This document shows, one piece after another, positions 31,067 through 38,723 of a DNA stretch of 64,000 nt. Both the position numbers and the translations under genes were made by a program. Source of the DNA: Leifsonia shinshuensis (GTDB lineage: Bacteria > Actinomycetota > Actinomycetes > Actinomycetales > Microbacteriaceae). The notes under the pieces are model-generated. The model was not told where the DNA came from and did not search any database. It saw only the letters and a program-made list of their open reading frames with translations. The DNA is taken from assembly GCF_031456835.1 (NCBI RefSeq), contig NZ_JAVDVK010000001.1:2666001-2730000 (forward strand), in the 5' to 3' direction. How positions within the stretch are numbered: the first letter of the stretch is position 1; each line of letters opens with the position of its first letter.

Positions 31067-32113
31067 ATGGCTGTGGGGGAGACGCGCGCGCTCCGGCGCG
31101 CCGTCCTGCTCTGGTCGGGACTCGGCGTGCTCCTCCTGATCGCGCTCGGCGCCGCCTTCGGTGCCGTCCAGCGGACGTACTACAGCCCGTCCGGCTTCGT
31201 GGAGGCGTTCGTCGGGAACCTCGCGGCCCACCGCGTCCCGGAGGCCCTCGCCATGCCCGGCGCCGCGCCGACGCGGGCGTCGCTCCGCGCTGCTCAGCTG
31301 CCGACCGGCGCATCGCGGGAGCTGCTGCGGTCGGACACCCTGCCCGCGATCCGGGATGCACGCATCGCGTCCGAGACGGCCGAGAAGGACGGCACGCGCA
31401 CCGTCGTCGTGGAGGCCTCCGCCGACGGCGAGCCCGTCTCGGCCACGTTCCACGTGCGGCAGACCGGCTCCGTCCTCGGCGTGCTGCCCACCTGGTCCTT
31501 CGCGTCCACGCCGCTGGGCGTCGCCCGGATCACTGTGGCGCACGCGGACGACTTCACCGTCGGCCGCCACACCGTGAACCCGCGCGCCGCCTCGCCGGAC
31601 CAGCCGGCCGACGCCTTCAGCGTCTCCGCCGACTATCTCGCCGTCCCCCTCGCGCCGCTGGAACTGTCGCACACGTCGGCCTACGTTCGCGCTGCGCCCG
31701 TGCTCGCGCGGGTATCGCCCGGCGACGTGACCGAGACCGTCGTGGATGCGCAGCCCACCACCGCGTTCACCACCGCCGTGCAGAAGCAGGTCGACGGCTT
31801 CCTCGACCGCTGCGCGGAGCAGAAGGTGCTGCAGCCGGCGGAGTGCCCGTTCGGCGCCGAGATCGACGACCGGGTCCAGGGCGACCCGGTCTGGTCGATG
31901 GTCACCTATCCGGTGGTCCGCCTCGTGGCGGGCGACACCGGCTGGAAGACGGACGAGATGGTGGGCGTCGCCCATCTGGACGTGACCGTCCAGTCGCTCT
32001 TCGACGGCACCGTCAGCGAGCGCAGCGACGACCATCCGTTCTCGATGAGCCTGAGCAGCGTCACCATCCGGCCGGACGGGTCGCTCGCCATCGTGGTGGC
32101 GCAGGAGCCCTAG
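31067..32113 (+). CDS. Membrane-anchored extracellular protein of unknown function
   Basis: The 348-residue product has one N-terminal membrane helix (about 13-34) followed by an extracellular part of about 310 residues, Ala/Val/Thr-rich and probably beta-rich. It holds two Cys residues (DRCAEQKVLQPAECPFG, about 248 and 259) that could form a disulfide. I do not recognise a domain. The region before the Cys pair (TVVVEASADGEPVSATFHVRQTGSVLGVLPTWSFAS) looks like beta-strand pairs of a repeated fold. It overlaps the convergent CopD-CtaG gene by four bases. Confidence 0.75.
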   Translation: MAVGETRALRRAVLLWSGLGVLLLIALGAAFGAVQRTYYSPSGFVEAFVGNLAAHRVPEALAMPGAAPTRASLRAAQLPTGASRELLRSDTLPAIRDARIASETAEKDGTRTVVVEASADGEPVSATFHVRQTGSVLGVLPTWSFASTPLGVARITVAHADDFTVGRHTVNPRAASPDQPADAFSVSADYLAVPLAPLELSHTSAYVRAAPVLARVSPGDVTETVVDAQPTTAFTTAVQKQVDGFLDRCAEQKVLQPAECPFGAEIDDRVQGDPVWSMVTYPVVRLVAGDTGWKTDEMVGVAHLDVTVQSLFDGTVSERSDDHPFSMSLSSVTIRPDGSLAIVVAQEP

Positions 32114-34080
32114 CGGACTGCGCGGTCGCGGTCCGCCATCCGGGCGAGCCGTTCGTTGTAGGCCTCGAGCTCGGCCTCGCCGGTGCGGTCGGCGTTGCGG
32201 TCCCGCCGGCGGGTCTCCCGCTCGTCGCTGCGGCTCCACTGGATCGCCACGACGATGGCGAGGATGACCGTCGGGATCTCGCCGATGCTCCAGGCGATCC
32301 CGCCGGCGGTCTGCTGGTCGATCAGCGGAGCGTCGCCCCAGGTGCGCCCCATCGCCCCGAACCAGTCGGCGAGCATCAGCCCGTGCATCTGCATGATCGA
32401 CAGGCCGAAGAACGCGTGGAACGCCATGGTGAGCAGCAGGAGCAGCAGACGGAACGGGTAGGGGAGCCGGTACTTCACCGGATCGATCCCGATCAGCGAC
32501 TGCACGAAGAGGTACCCGGTGATCAGGAAGTGCGTGATCATCCACTCGTGCCCGATGTGGTCCGTGGTGGCCCACCGGAACAGCGGCGTGTAGTAGAACG
32601 CCCACAGGGAGCCCGCGAACAGCACCGCGGCGACGATCGGGTTGGAGATGACGGCCGCGAAGCGCGAGTGCACCGCGAGCAGCATCCACTCGCGGCCTCC
32701 GCGCGACCCGTCGCGGCGCTTGCGGATAGCCCGGGCTGCCAGAGTCACCGGCGCGCCCGGTACCAAGAGGAGCGGGACGGCCATGGTGAGCACCATGTGC
32801 GCCGACATGTGGGCCGAGAAGAGGTACTTCTCGTAGACGTTCACACCACCGTTGGTGATGTAGAAGAGCAGCACGATGCCCAGGGTCCACAGGACGGTGC
32901 GGTAGATCGGCCAGGCATCGCCGCGGCGGCGCAGACGCCACATACCGGCGAGATAGAAGAAGAGCCCGAACGCGCAGGCGAGCACCCAGAGCAGGTCGAA
33001 GTTCCAGCTCGTGAACAGCCGCCCCCAGGTGAGCTCCGGCGGCAGCTTCTCGCCGGTGAGGATCTCGGCCGGGGTCGGCGTGGCCGCTCGCGTCTCAGGG
33101 ACCGGCGTGACGGTGCGCGCGAGCGCAGCGGCGACGCCCGAGGCGATGCCCATGAAGGCGAGCTCGGCGACGACGATCCACCAGAAGCTGCGCGGCTCAC
33201 CGCTCGTCTTCAGCCGGTTGATCAGGAAGCGGCGCTGGGTCAGGCCGAACAGGCCGAGCACCACCAGCGCCGCGACCTTGACCAGCACCAGGATGCCGTA
33301 GGGCGTCGCGAGCTCGGCGAGCGTGCCGACGCGCAGCTCCGCGTTCACATAGCCCGAGGCCGCCACGACGATGAAACAGACGAGGGCCACCGTTGAGTAG
33401 CGCTCCAGCACCGTGACCAGGCGACCCTTACCGAGGGTCTGCTTGACGACGACGAGGGTGACGAGCCCGCCCAGCCAGATCGCGGCGAACAGCACGTGCA
33501 GGCCGAAGGAGGTGACCGCGGCATCGTGACCCGCGGCCTCGGCGCTGTGCCCCTGCTGCGCCATCGGCACCACGGTCGCCATGGCGAGCAGGGTGACGAA
33601 GACGATGGCGGTCTGGTTGCGCACCGCGAAGCAGAGGACGGTGACCGCCGCGGCGATCAGGGTGATGCCGAGCCACGCCTGCCCGAGCGAGACGCTGGTG
33701 ACGAAGGAGCTCAGCCCGTTGCTGAAGGTGGCGTCGAACGACCACGGCTCATTCGACACGCTCACGAAGGTGAAGAGCCCGGTCGCGGCCGCGGCGACCG
33801 TCATGACGCCGGCGCTGCCCGCGGCGAAGTCGAGCGCCTTGCCGTACTCGTCACGGTCAGGGGAGAAGGCGAAGCAGGCCAGCACGAGCGCGCCGATGGT
33901 TCCCGCCAGGCTGAGGTTGACCACGAGCGTCGCGGCGGGCAGCCCCCAGCGCACCAGCACGCCCGGGTCGGCAAGCAGGGGCGCGGCCGCGCCGCCACCG
34001 AACGCGAGGGCGGCGATCATGGCCACGGCGGCTGCGAGGAGCAGCACGGCAGGGCCGATCACGCGGAGGATTCGTGGCAC
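32110..34080 (-). CDS. CopD-CtaG fusion, copper handling and cytochrome oxidase assembly
   Basis: The 656-residue membrane protein has about 15 helices. The N-terminal part (to about 320) is a CopD-like copper-transport domain, with HDAAVTSFGLHVLFAAIWLGGLVTL and QRRFLINRL. The C-terminal part (about 340-620) is CtaG/caa3-type cytochrome oxidase assembly, with YLFSAHMSAHMVLTMAVPLLLVPGAPVTL and the HEWMITHFLITGYLF stretch; His residues there probably bind copper. This fusion is known in Actinobacteria. The GTG start at 34080 is preceded by a short gap to HU on the same strand. Confidence 0.88.
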   Translation of the reverse strand: MPRILRVIGPAVLLLAAAVAMIAALAFGGGAAAPLLADPGVLVRWGLPAATLVVNLSLAGTIGALVLACFAFSPDRDEYGKALDFAAGSAGVMTVAAAATGLFTFVSVSNEPWSFDATFSNGLSSFVTSVSLGQAWLGITLIAAAVTVLCFAVRNQTAIVFVTLLAMATVVPMAQQGHSAEAAGHDAAVTSFGLHVLFAAIWLGGLVTLVVVKQTLGKGRLVTVLERYSTVALVCFIVVAASGYVNAELRVGTLAELATPYGILVLVKVAALVVLGLFGLTQRRFLINRLKTSGEPRSFWWIVVAELAFMGIASGVAAALARTVTPVPETRAATPTPAEILTGEKLPPELTWGRLFTSWNFDLLWVLACAFGLFFYLAGMWRLRRRGDAWPIYRTVLWTLGIVLLFYITNGGVNVYEKYLFSAHMSAHMVLTMAVPLLLVPGAPVTLAARAIRKRRDGSRGGREWMLLAVHSRFAAVISNPIVAAVLFAGSLWAFYYTPLFRWATTDHIGHEWMITHFLITGYLFVQSLIGIDPVKYRLPYPFRLLLLLLTMAFHAFFGLSIMQMHGLMLADWFGAMGRTWGDAPLIDQQTAGGIAWSIGEIPTVILAIVVAIQWSRSDERETRRRDRNADRTGEAELEAYNERLARMADRDRAVR

Positions 34081-34145
34081 CCGTCCAGCCTACGTCCACG
34101 GCCCTGGACGCCCGCCCACAGCAGCGGACGCCGGGATACGACGAA

Positions 34146-34172
34146 GGCGGCGCCGCAGATCGCGGCGCCGCC
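34146..34172 (-). terminator. Hairpin downstream of the HU gene
   Basis: GGCGGCGCCGC (34146-34156) and GCGGCGCCGCC (34162-34172) form an 11-base-pair stem with a five-base loop, 21 bases after the HU stop. A likely terminator, without a strong T-run. Confidence 0.7.
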
Positions 34173-34193
34173 CTCGGGCAAAGCTGGGAAGGA

Positions 34194-34478
34194 CTACTTG
34201 ACGGCAGCCTTGAGCTTCGAACCCGCGGTCAGCTTGACGCGGTGACCGGCCGGGATCGAGATCTCCTCGCCCGTCTGCGGGTTGCGGCCGGTGCGGGCAG
34301 CGGTCTCGCTGCGCTCGGCGGCGAGCCAACCCGGGATGGTCACCTTGCCACCCTTGGCGACGGTCTCGCTGATGGTGCTGAAGAACGCGTCGACGACGCT
34401 CGAGACGGTGGCCTGGCTCTGACCCGACGCCGCAGCGACGGCGGCAACGAGCTCGGTCTTGTTCAGGTTGTCAGCCAT
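34194..34478 (-). CDS. Nucleoid protein HU
   Basis: HU bends and compacts DNA. The 94-residue product begins MADNLNKTELVAAVAAASGQSQATVSSVVDAFFSTISETVAKGGKVTIPGWLAAE, which matches the HU/IHF family N-terminus and its beta-arm start, and continues AARTGRNPQTGEEISIPAGHRVKLTAGSKLKAAVK, with the arm tip NPQTGEEI. It lacks the long Lys-rich C-terminal tail found in some actinobacterial HU proteins such as mycobacterial HupB, so it is the short form. Confidence 0.96.
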   Translation of the reverse strand: MADNLNKTELVAAVAAASGQSQATVSSVVDAFFSTISETVAKGGKVTIPGWLAAERSETAARTGRNPQTGEEISIPAGHRVKLTAGSKLKAAVK

Positions 34479-34639
34479 TGAGTGTCCTCCTCGGACCTTG
34501 TGCTGGATCTACAGCTATCTTGTGGAACGGTTGAGGCCACACTGGGCCATTACGTTTGGTCGGTCGACCGCCTCGAATGTATCAGAATCCCGCGGAAACT
34601 CGCGGATTTCCGGCCTCTTTCACCGATGGAGACGCCAAA

Positions 34640-34667
34640 GGGGCGCCCGGCCGAAGCCGGACGCCCC
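34640..34667 (-). terminator. Rho-independent terminator of the rpmB-rpmG-rpsN operon
   Basis: A 12-base-pair stem with one mismatch (left arm 34640-34651 starting GGGGCG, right arm 34656-34667 ending CGCCCC) closes on a four-base loop. On the minus strand it is followed by TTTGG, a short T-run, 25 bases after the rpsN stop. Confidence 0.8.
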
Positions 34668-34691
34668 TCGGATGAGCGTCGTCGCGCTGGA

Positions 34692-34997
34692 TTACCAGCT
34701 CGACTTGGTGATGCCGGGCAGCTCGCCGCGGTGCGCCATGTCGCGGAAGCGAACACGGGAGATACCGAACTTGCTGAGGTTTCCGCGGGGACGGCCGTCG
34801 ACGGCGTCGCGGTTGCGCACGCGGATCGGGGAGGCGTCACGGGGAAGCTTCTGCAGGCCGAGGCGGGCGGCCTCACGGGACTCGTCGGAACCGTTCGGGT
34901 CGACGAGGGCCTTCTTGAGCTCGGCGCGCTTGGCGGCGTAGCGCTCGACGACGACCTTGCGCTGCTCGTTCTTGGCGATCTTGGACTTCTTGGCCAT
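34692..34997 (-). CDS. rpsN: 30S ribosomal protein S14, zinc-free type
   Basis: S14 sits in the head of the 30S subunit. The 101-residue product ([35 protein letters not shown]) is the long, zinc-independent S14 type without CxxC pairs; the C-terminal [33 protein letters not shown] is family-typical. It is the last gene of the rpmB-rpmG-rpsN operon, with a two-base gap to rpmG. Confidence 0.97.
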   Translation of the reverse strand: MAKKSKIAKNEQRKVVVERYAAKRAELKKALVDPNGSDESREAARLGLQKLPRDASPIRVRNRDAVDGRPRGNLSKFGISRVRFRDMAHRGELPGITKSSW

Positions 34998-34999
34998 GA

Positions 35000-35167
35000 T
35001 TAGCGCTCCTCTCGGAAGTCGACGTGCTTGCGCACGATGGGGTCGTACTTCTTGAGCACGAGGCGGTCGGGGTCGTTGCGGCGGTTCTTCTTGGTCACAT
35101 AGGTGTAACCGGTGCCCGCCGTCGAACGGAGCTTGATGATCGGACGGATGTCCTGCTGCTTCGCCAT
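35000..35167 (-). CDS. rpmG: 50S ribosomal protein L33, zinc-free type
   Basis: The 55-residue product starts [20 protein letters not shown] and ends [17 protein letters not shown], matching L33. It has no cysteines, so it is the zinc-independent form. It lies between rpmB (two-base gap) and rpsN. Confidence 0.97.
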   Translation of the reverse strand: MAKQQDIRPIIKLRSTAGTGYTYVTKKNRRNDPDRLVLKKYDPIVRKHVDFREER

Positions 35168-35169
35168 GC

Positions 35170-35406
35170 TTAGATCTTCTCCCCACGGGCCAGGAGGTCC
35201 TTGACCACTGCCTCGATGCCACGGGCGTCGATGACCTTGATGCCCTTGGCGCTCAGGGTCAGGGTGACGTTACGGCGAAGCGACGGAACGTAGTACGTCT
35301 TCTTCTGGATGTTCGGGTCGAACCGGCGCTTCGTGCGACGGTGCGAGTGCGAGATGTTGTGACCGAAGCCGGGAACGGCTCCAGTCACCTGGCACACTGC
35401 TGCCAT
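35170..35406 (-). CDS. rpmB: 50S ribosomal protein L28, zinc-free type
   Basis: L28 belongs to the 50S subunit. The 78-residue product begins [34 protein letters not shown] and ends [27 protein letters not shown]. It has a single Cys instead of the CxxC pairs of zinc-binding L28, so it is the zinc-independent type. It is the first gene of the operon. A hairpin (35426-35445) lies in its leader; I saw no Zur box, so expression may be constitutive. Confidence 0.96.
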   Translation of the reverse strand: MAAVCQVTGAVPGFGHNISHSHRRTKRRFDPNIQKKTYYVPSLRRNVTLTLSAKGIKVIDARGIEAVVKDLLARGEKI

Positions 35407-35425
35407 TTCTTTCTTCTCCAATACC

Positions 35426-35445
35426 GTGGTGCCGGACGGCACCAC
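35426..35445 (-). promoter_or_regulatory. Hairpin in the rpmB leader
   Basis: GTGGTGCC (35426-35433) and GGCACCAC (35438-35445) form an 8-base-pair stem on a four-base loop, 20 bases upstream of the rpmB start. It is a candidate leader control element, such as r-protein autoregulation. Confidence 0.4.
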
Positions 35446-35544
35446 CCAAGGTCACTTGTCGGCGCACGACTTCCCTACGCATGAAAGTGTGGGGGTTTCG
35501 TACACGATCTGAGCGGGAGGAGCCCACTCAGCCAAAGAACCACT

Positions 35545-35961
35545 CTACGCCATGGATGCGGGGCCGGCCAAATCAGCCTTGGCTGTGCACGAGGCGCACA
35601 GGCCGAACACGTCGACGACGTGCTGCGCCTGCGTGAAGCCGTGCGCTGCCGCCGCCTGCCGCGCCCACTCCTCGACCGCGTCCGCCTCGATCTCGACGGT
35701 GAGCCCGCAGTTGCGGCAGATGAGGTGATGGTGGTGGCCCGTGGTGCACGCCCGGTACAGGCTCTCGCCCTCGGGCGACTGCAGCGAGTCCGCATCGCCT
35801 TCCGCGGCGAGGTCGGCCAGCGCGCGGTAGACCGTCGCGAGGCCGATCGGCGACCCCGCCTCGTGGAGGCTGAGGTGCAGCCCTTGCGCGCTGATGAAGC
35901 CCTCCGTCGAGGTCAGGGCCTCGCGGACGGCCTCCCGCTGCCACGTGTTGCGCTTCACCAT
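35545..35961 (-). CDS. zur: Fur-family zinc uptake regulator Zur
   Basis: Zur represses zinc uptake genes when zinc is plentiful. The 138-residue product has the winged-helix domain (NTWQREAVREALTSTEGFISAQGLHLSLHEAGSPIGLATVYRALADL), the HHHHLICRNCG metal region (His76-79, Cys82, Cys85) and a second Cys pair (Cys122, Cys125) for the structural zinc. Zinc rather than iron is inferred from the adjacent znu genes and the matching Zur box before znuA. It is last in the znuA-znuC-znuB-zur run, six bases after znuB. Confidence 0.92.
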   Translation of the reverse strand: MVKRNTWQREAVREALTSTEGFISAQGLHLSLHEAGSPIGLATVYRALADLAAEGDADSLQSPEGESLYRACTTGHHHHLICRNCGLTVEIEADAVEEWARQAAAAHGFTQAQHVVDVFGLCASCTAKADLAGPASMA

Positions 35962-35967
35962 CCCAGG

Positions 35968-36873
35968 CTATCCCGCCCGGCTCACGAGCGGCCGTGAGCC
36001 CTCCGGCCGGCGGTCGCGCGTGACCGCTCGGCGCCGCGTCCTCCGGCCGCCCGCGATCCGGCACACCACGTAGATGACGAACGAGATCGTCGTGACGTAG
36101 GGGCTGATCGGGAGGGCGCTGCCGAGGGCGAGCATGATCCCGCCCACCACCGAGACGAGCGCGAAGACCACGCTGAGCACGGGGACGGCGAGCGGGGACG
36201 ACGAGATGCGCATCGCTGCGGCGGCCGGTGTCACCAGCAGCGACAGCACGAGCAGTGCGCCGACGATCTGCACGCTCACCGCGACCGCCAGCCCGAGCAG
36301 CACCATGAACGCCAGCGCCACGAACCGGGTCGCGATGCCGCGCGCGGCCGCCACATCCGCATCCAGGCTGTCGAAGGTCAGCGGGCGCCACATCAGCAGC
36401 AGCGCGATCAGCACGATCGCGCCGATCACCAGCAGCGAGCCCAGCTGCGGATCGTCCACTGAGACGATCTGCCCGGTGAGCAGCCCGAACTTGTTGGCGC
36501 TCCGGCCGGGATACAGCGCGAGCGCCAGGATGCCGAGCCCGAGCCCGAACGGCATGAGCACCGCGATGATCGAGTTGCGGTCCCTCGCTCTCGCGCCGAG
36601 CACGCCGATCAGCACGGCCGCGATCAGGGAGCCGATCAGCGAGCCGGCCACCACGTTGACGCCGAAGAGCAGCGCGATCGCCGCGCCGGCGAAGGAGAGC
36701 TCGCTGATGCCGTGCACCGCGAAGGCCATGTCGCGCTGCATCACGAACACGCCGATGAGGCCGCCGACGATGCCGAGCACGGCCCCGGCGAAGATCGAGT
36801 TCTTCACGAGCAGCAGCAGCTCGCCGTAGTCGGTGAAGTCGAAGAGCTGCGACCAGATGTCGAGGTGCATCAT
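35968..36873 (-). CDS. znuB: Zinc ABC transporter permease ZnuB
   Basis: ZnuB is the membrane channel of the zinc importer. The 301-residue product has about eight to nine membrane helices and the ABC-3 family patterns: FVMQRDMAFAVHGISELSFAGAAIALLFGV, GLLTGQIVSVDDPQLGSL, and DVAAARGIATRFVALAFMVLLGLAVAVSVQIVGALLVLSLLVTPAAAAM. The C-terminus is Arg-rich and cytoplasmic. It overlaps znuC by four bases (ATGA); ATG 36873 is followed by a second ATG. Confidence 0.95.
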   Translation of the reverse strand: MMHLDIWSQLFDFTDYGELLLLVKNSIFAGAVLGIVGGLIGVFVMQRDMAFAVHGISELSFAGAAIALLFGVNVVAGSLIGSLIAAVLIGVLGARARDRNSIIAVLMPFGLGLGILALALYPGRSANKFGLLTGQIVSVDDPQLGSLLVIGAIVLIALLLMWRPLTFDSLDADVAAARGIATRFVALAFMVLLGLAVAVSVQIVGALLVLSLLVTPAAAAMRISSSPLAVPVLSVVFALVSVVGGIMLALGSALPISPYVTTISFVIYVVCRIAGGRRTRRRAVTRDRRPEGSRPLVSRAG

Positions 36874-37730
36874 GCGGCGGGCTCCGGGTGCGCTTCGCGG
36901 GTGTGTTCGTGGTGGTCGTGGGTCTCCGCGTCCGGGATGCCCACCACGACGATGCGGCCCCGGCTGCGGATGACGTCCACCGGGGTCCCGTACAGGTCCG
37001 TCAGCACGTCGCTGCGCAGCACCTCGTCGGGCGTGCCGGTGCGGAACCGGCCGCCGGCCAGGTAGAGCACGCGGTCGACCATCCCGAGCACGGGGTTCAC
37101 GTCGTGCGTGACGAAGACCACCGCGCTGTCGTGCTCGCGGCGCCGCCGGTCGATGAGCTCGCTCACGCCGCGCTGGTGCTGCAGGTCGAGCGAGAGCAGC
37201 GGCTCGTCGCAGAGGAGGAGCGCCGGGTCGCCGGCGAGGGCCTGGGCGACACGCAGCCGCTGCTGCTCGCCGCCGGAGAGGGAGCCGACCGCGGCGTCCG
37301 CGTAGCGGCGGGCGCCGACCGCGTCGATCAGGCCGTCGACCTGCTCGCGGTCCGCGCGGCGGGGGAGCGGGAGGCCCCAGCGGTGACCGTTCACGCCGAG
37401 GGCGACCAGGTCGCGGGCGCGCAGCGGAGTGCCGGCGGGGATGAGCTTCTGCTGCGGGATGTAGCCGATGCGGCGATCGCCGCGGCGGACCGCGTGCCCC
37501 TCGAAGGCGATCTCGCCGGAGTCGAGACGCTGCTGGCCCAGGATGGTGCGCAGCAGGCTGGTCTTGCCCGAGCCGTTCGGCCCGAGGACCGCGACGAACT
37601 CGCCGGCGTGCACATCCAGGTCGAGGCCGCTCCACAGCGTCCGCTCGCCGAACCCGAGGGAGGCGTCGCGCAGCCGCAGGACGACGTCGCGATCGCCGGG
37701 CGCTGCCACCCGCTGCAACGGTTCGCTCAT
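36870..37730 (-). CDS. znuC: Zinc ABC transporter ATP-binding protein ZnuC
   Basis: ZnuC powers zinc import. The 286-residue product has Walker A GPNGSGKTSLL (about 50-60), the signature LSGGEQQRLRVAQALAGDPALLLCDEPLLSLD with Walker B, and the switch His in FVTHDVNPV. The C-terminus is His-rich (ETHDHHEHTREAHPE), a possible metal-sensing tail. It overlaps znuA and znuB by four bases each. Confidence 0.95.
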   Translation of the reverse strand: MSEPLQRVAAPGDRDVVLRLRDASLGFGERTLWSGLDLDVHAGEFVAVLGPNGSGKTSLLRTILGQQRLDSGEIAFEGHAVRRGDRRIGYIPQQKLIPAGTPLRARDLVALGVNGHRWGLPLPRRADREQVDGLIDAVGARRYADAAVGSLSGGEQQRLRVAQALAGDPALLLCDEPLLSLDLQHQRGVSELIDRRRREHDSAVVFVTHDVNPVLGMVDRVLYLAGGRFRTGTPDEVLRSDVLTDLYGTPVDVIRSRGRIVVVGIPDAETHDHHEHTREAHPEPAA

Positions 37731-38629
37731 CGTGCCAGCGCCTTTCCGATCTCATCGAGCACGCCCTGCATCCAGCCCGCATAGTGCAGGCCGTCGGGCA
37801 GCGTCTCGGTCACGGGCACGACGGGGATGCCGGCGTGCTTCGCCGCGGCGAGCACCCGTTCCGTCTGGGCCCCGGTCGTCTGCTCGTTGTAGACCAGCAG
37901 CCGCACCTGGTGGCCGCTGAACAGGGCAAGCGTGTCCTTGAGCACGACCGGGGAGACGTCGTTCTCCTCCTCGATCGCGGCGCTGAACTTCTCGGGGGTC
38001 TTGTTCTGCAGCCCGATGGCGTCCAGCAGGTAGAGCGGCACCGGCTCCGTGATGGCGACGCCCTCACCGGCGTACGACGCCTTGAGCTTCGCCTCAGCGG
38101 CCTCCAGTGCGCTCAGTCTCGCTTCGAAGGCCTCGGCGTTCTTCTCGAACTCCGCCTTCTTCGACGGGTCCGCCTTCGCCAGGGCGGCAGTCAGCGCGTC
38201 GGTCAGCGTGCGGATCGTCGGGATGTCGTACCAGACGTGCTCGTTGAGCTCGCCGTCCACGGGCTTCTTGCCCGAGAGGTCCACGACGTTCAGGACGGTC
38301 GCGCTCTCGCTCTGCGCGCCCTTCACCAGCGTCTGCATGAAGTCGTCGTAGCCTCCGCCGTTCTCGATGACGACGTCGGCCTTCTTCACGGCGAGCTGGT
38401 TCTGGGCGCTGGCCTCGAAGGAGTGCGGGTCCTGAGCCGGGTCGGACATCAGCGAGGTGACGTGCACGGATTCGCCGCCGATCGTCTCGGCGATGTCGCC
38501 GTACACGTTGGTGCTGGCTACTACGCGAAGGGTGCCATCCGCCTCAGCGGACGGGGTGGAGCAGCCGGCGAGCGCCAGCGCGGTCACGGCGGCGAGCGCC
38601 AGGGCGGAGACGAGGGAGCGCGTCTTCAT
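37727..38629 (-). CDS. znuA: Zinc-binding lipoprotein ZnuA
   Basis: ZnuA captures zinc outside the membrane for ZnuBC. The 300-residue product has a lipoprotein signal (VTALALAGCSTPS) and the cluster A-I family features: VVASTNVYGDIAETIGGESVHVTSLMSDPAQDPHSFEASAQ with His, the central VWYDIPTIRTL with an Asn-Glu-His context, and the late EEENDVSPVVLKDTLALF and VYNEQTTGAQTERVLAAAKHAGIPVVPVTETLP. It starts at ATG 38629, behind a Zur-box-overlapped promoter. Confidence 0.95.
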   Translation of the reverse strand: MKTRSLVSALALAAVTALALAGCSTPSAEADGTLRVVASTNVYGDIAETIGGESVHVTSLMSDPAQDPHSFEASAQNQLAVKKADVVIENGGGYDDFMQTLVKGAQSESATVLNVVDLSGKKPVDGELNEHVWYDIPTIRTLTDALTAALAKADPSKKAEFEKNAEAFEARLSALEAAEAKLKASYAGEGVAITEPVPLYLLDAIGLQNKTPEKFSAAIEEENDVSPVVLKDTLALFSGHQVRLLVYNEQTTGAQTERVLAAAKHAGIPVVPVTETLPDGLHYAGWMQGVLDEIGKALAR

Positions 38630-38665
38630 GGGGAGCCTGTCTAAGTCGCGAACGACACGAAGCGA

Positions 38666-38685
38666 GTGCACGCGGTCGCGTGCAC
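38666..38685 (-). promoter_or_regulatory. Hairpin in the znuA leader
   Basis: GTGCACGC (38666-38673) and GCGTGCAC (38678-38685) form a perfect 8-base-pair stem on a four-base loop, about 37 bases before the znuA start. It is near the predicted transcription start. Confidence 0.45.
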
Positions 38686-38691
38686 CGCAAC

Positions 38692-38721
38692 AGACTACGG
38701 CTTGTTGAGAATGATTGTCAA
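38692..38721 (-). promoter_or_regulatory. znuA promoter with an overlapping Zur box
   Basis: On the minus strand TTGACA (38716-38721) and TAGTCT (38692-38697) are 18 bases apart. The palindrome TGAGAATGATTGTCA (38706-38720) matches the Zur box type TGAnAATnATTnTCA and covers the -35 and part of the spacer, so zinc-loaded Zur would exclude RNA polymerase. Confidence 0.85.
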
Positions 38722-38723
38722 AC

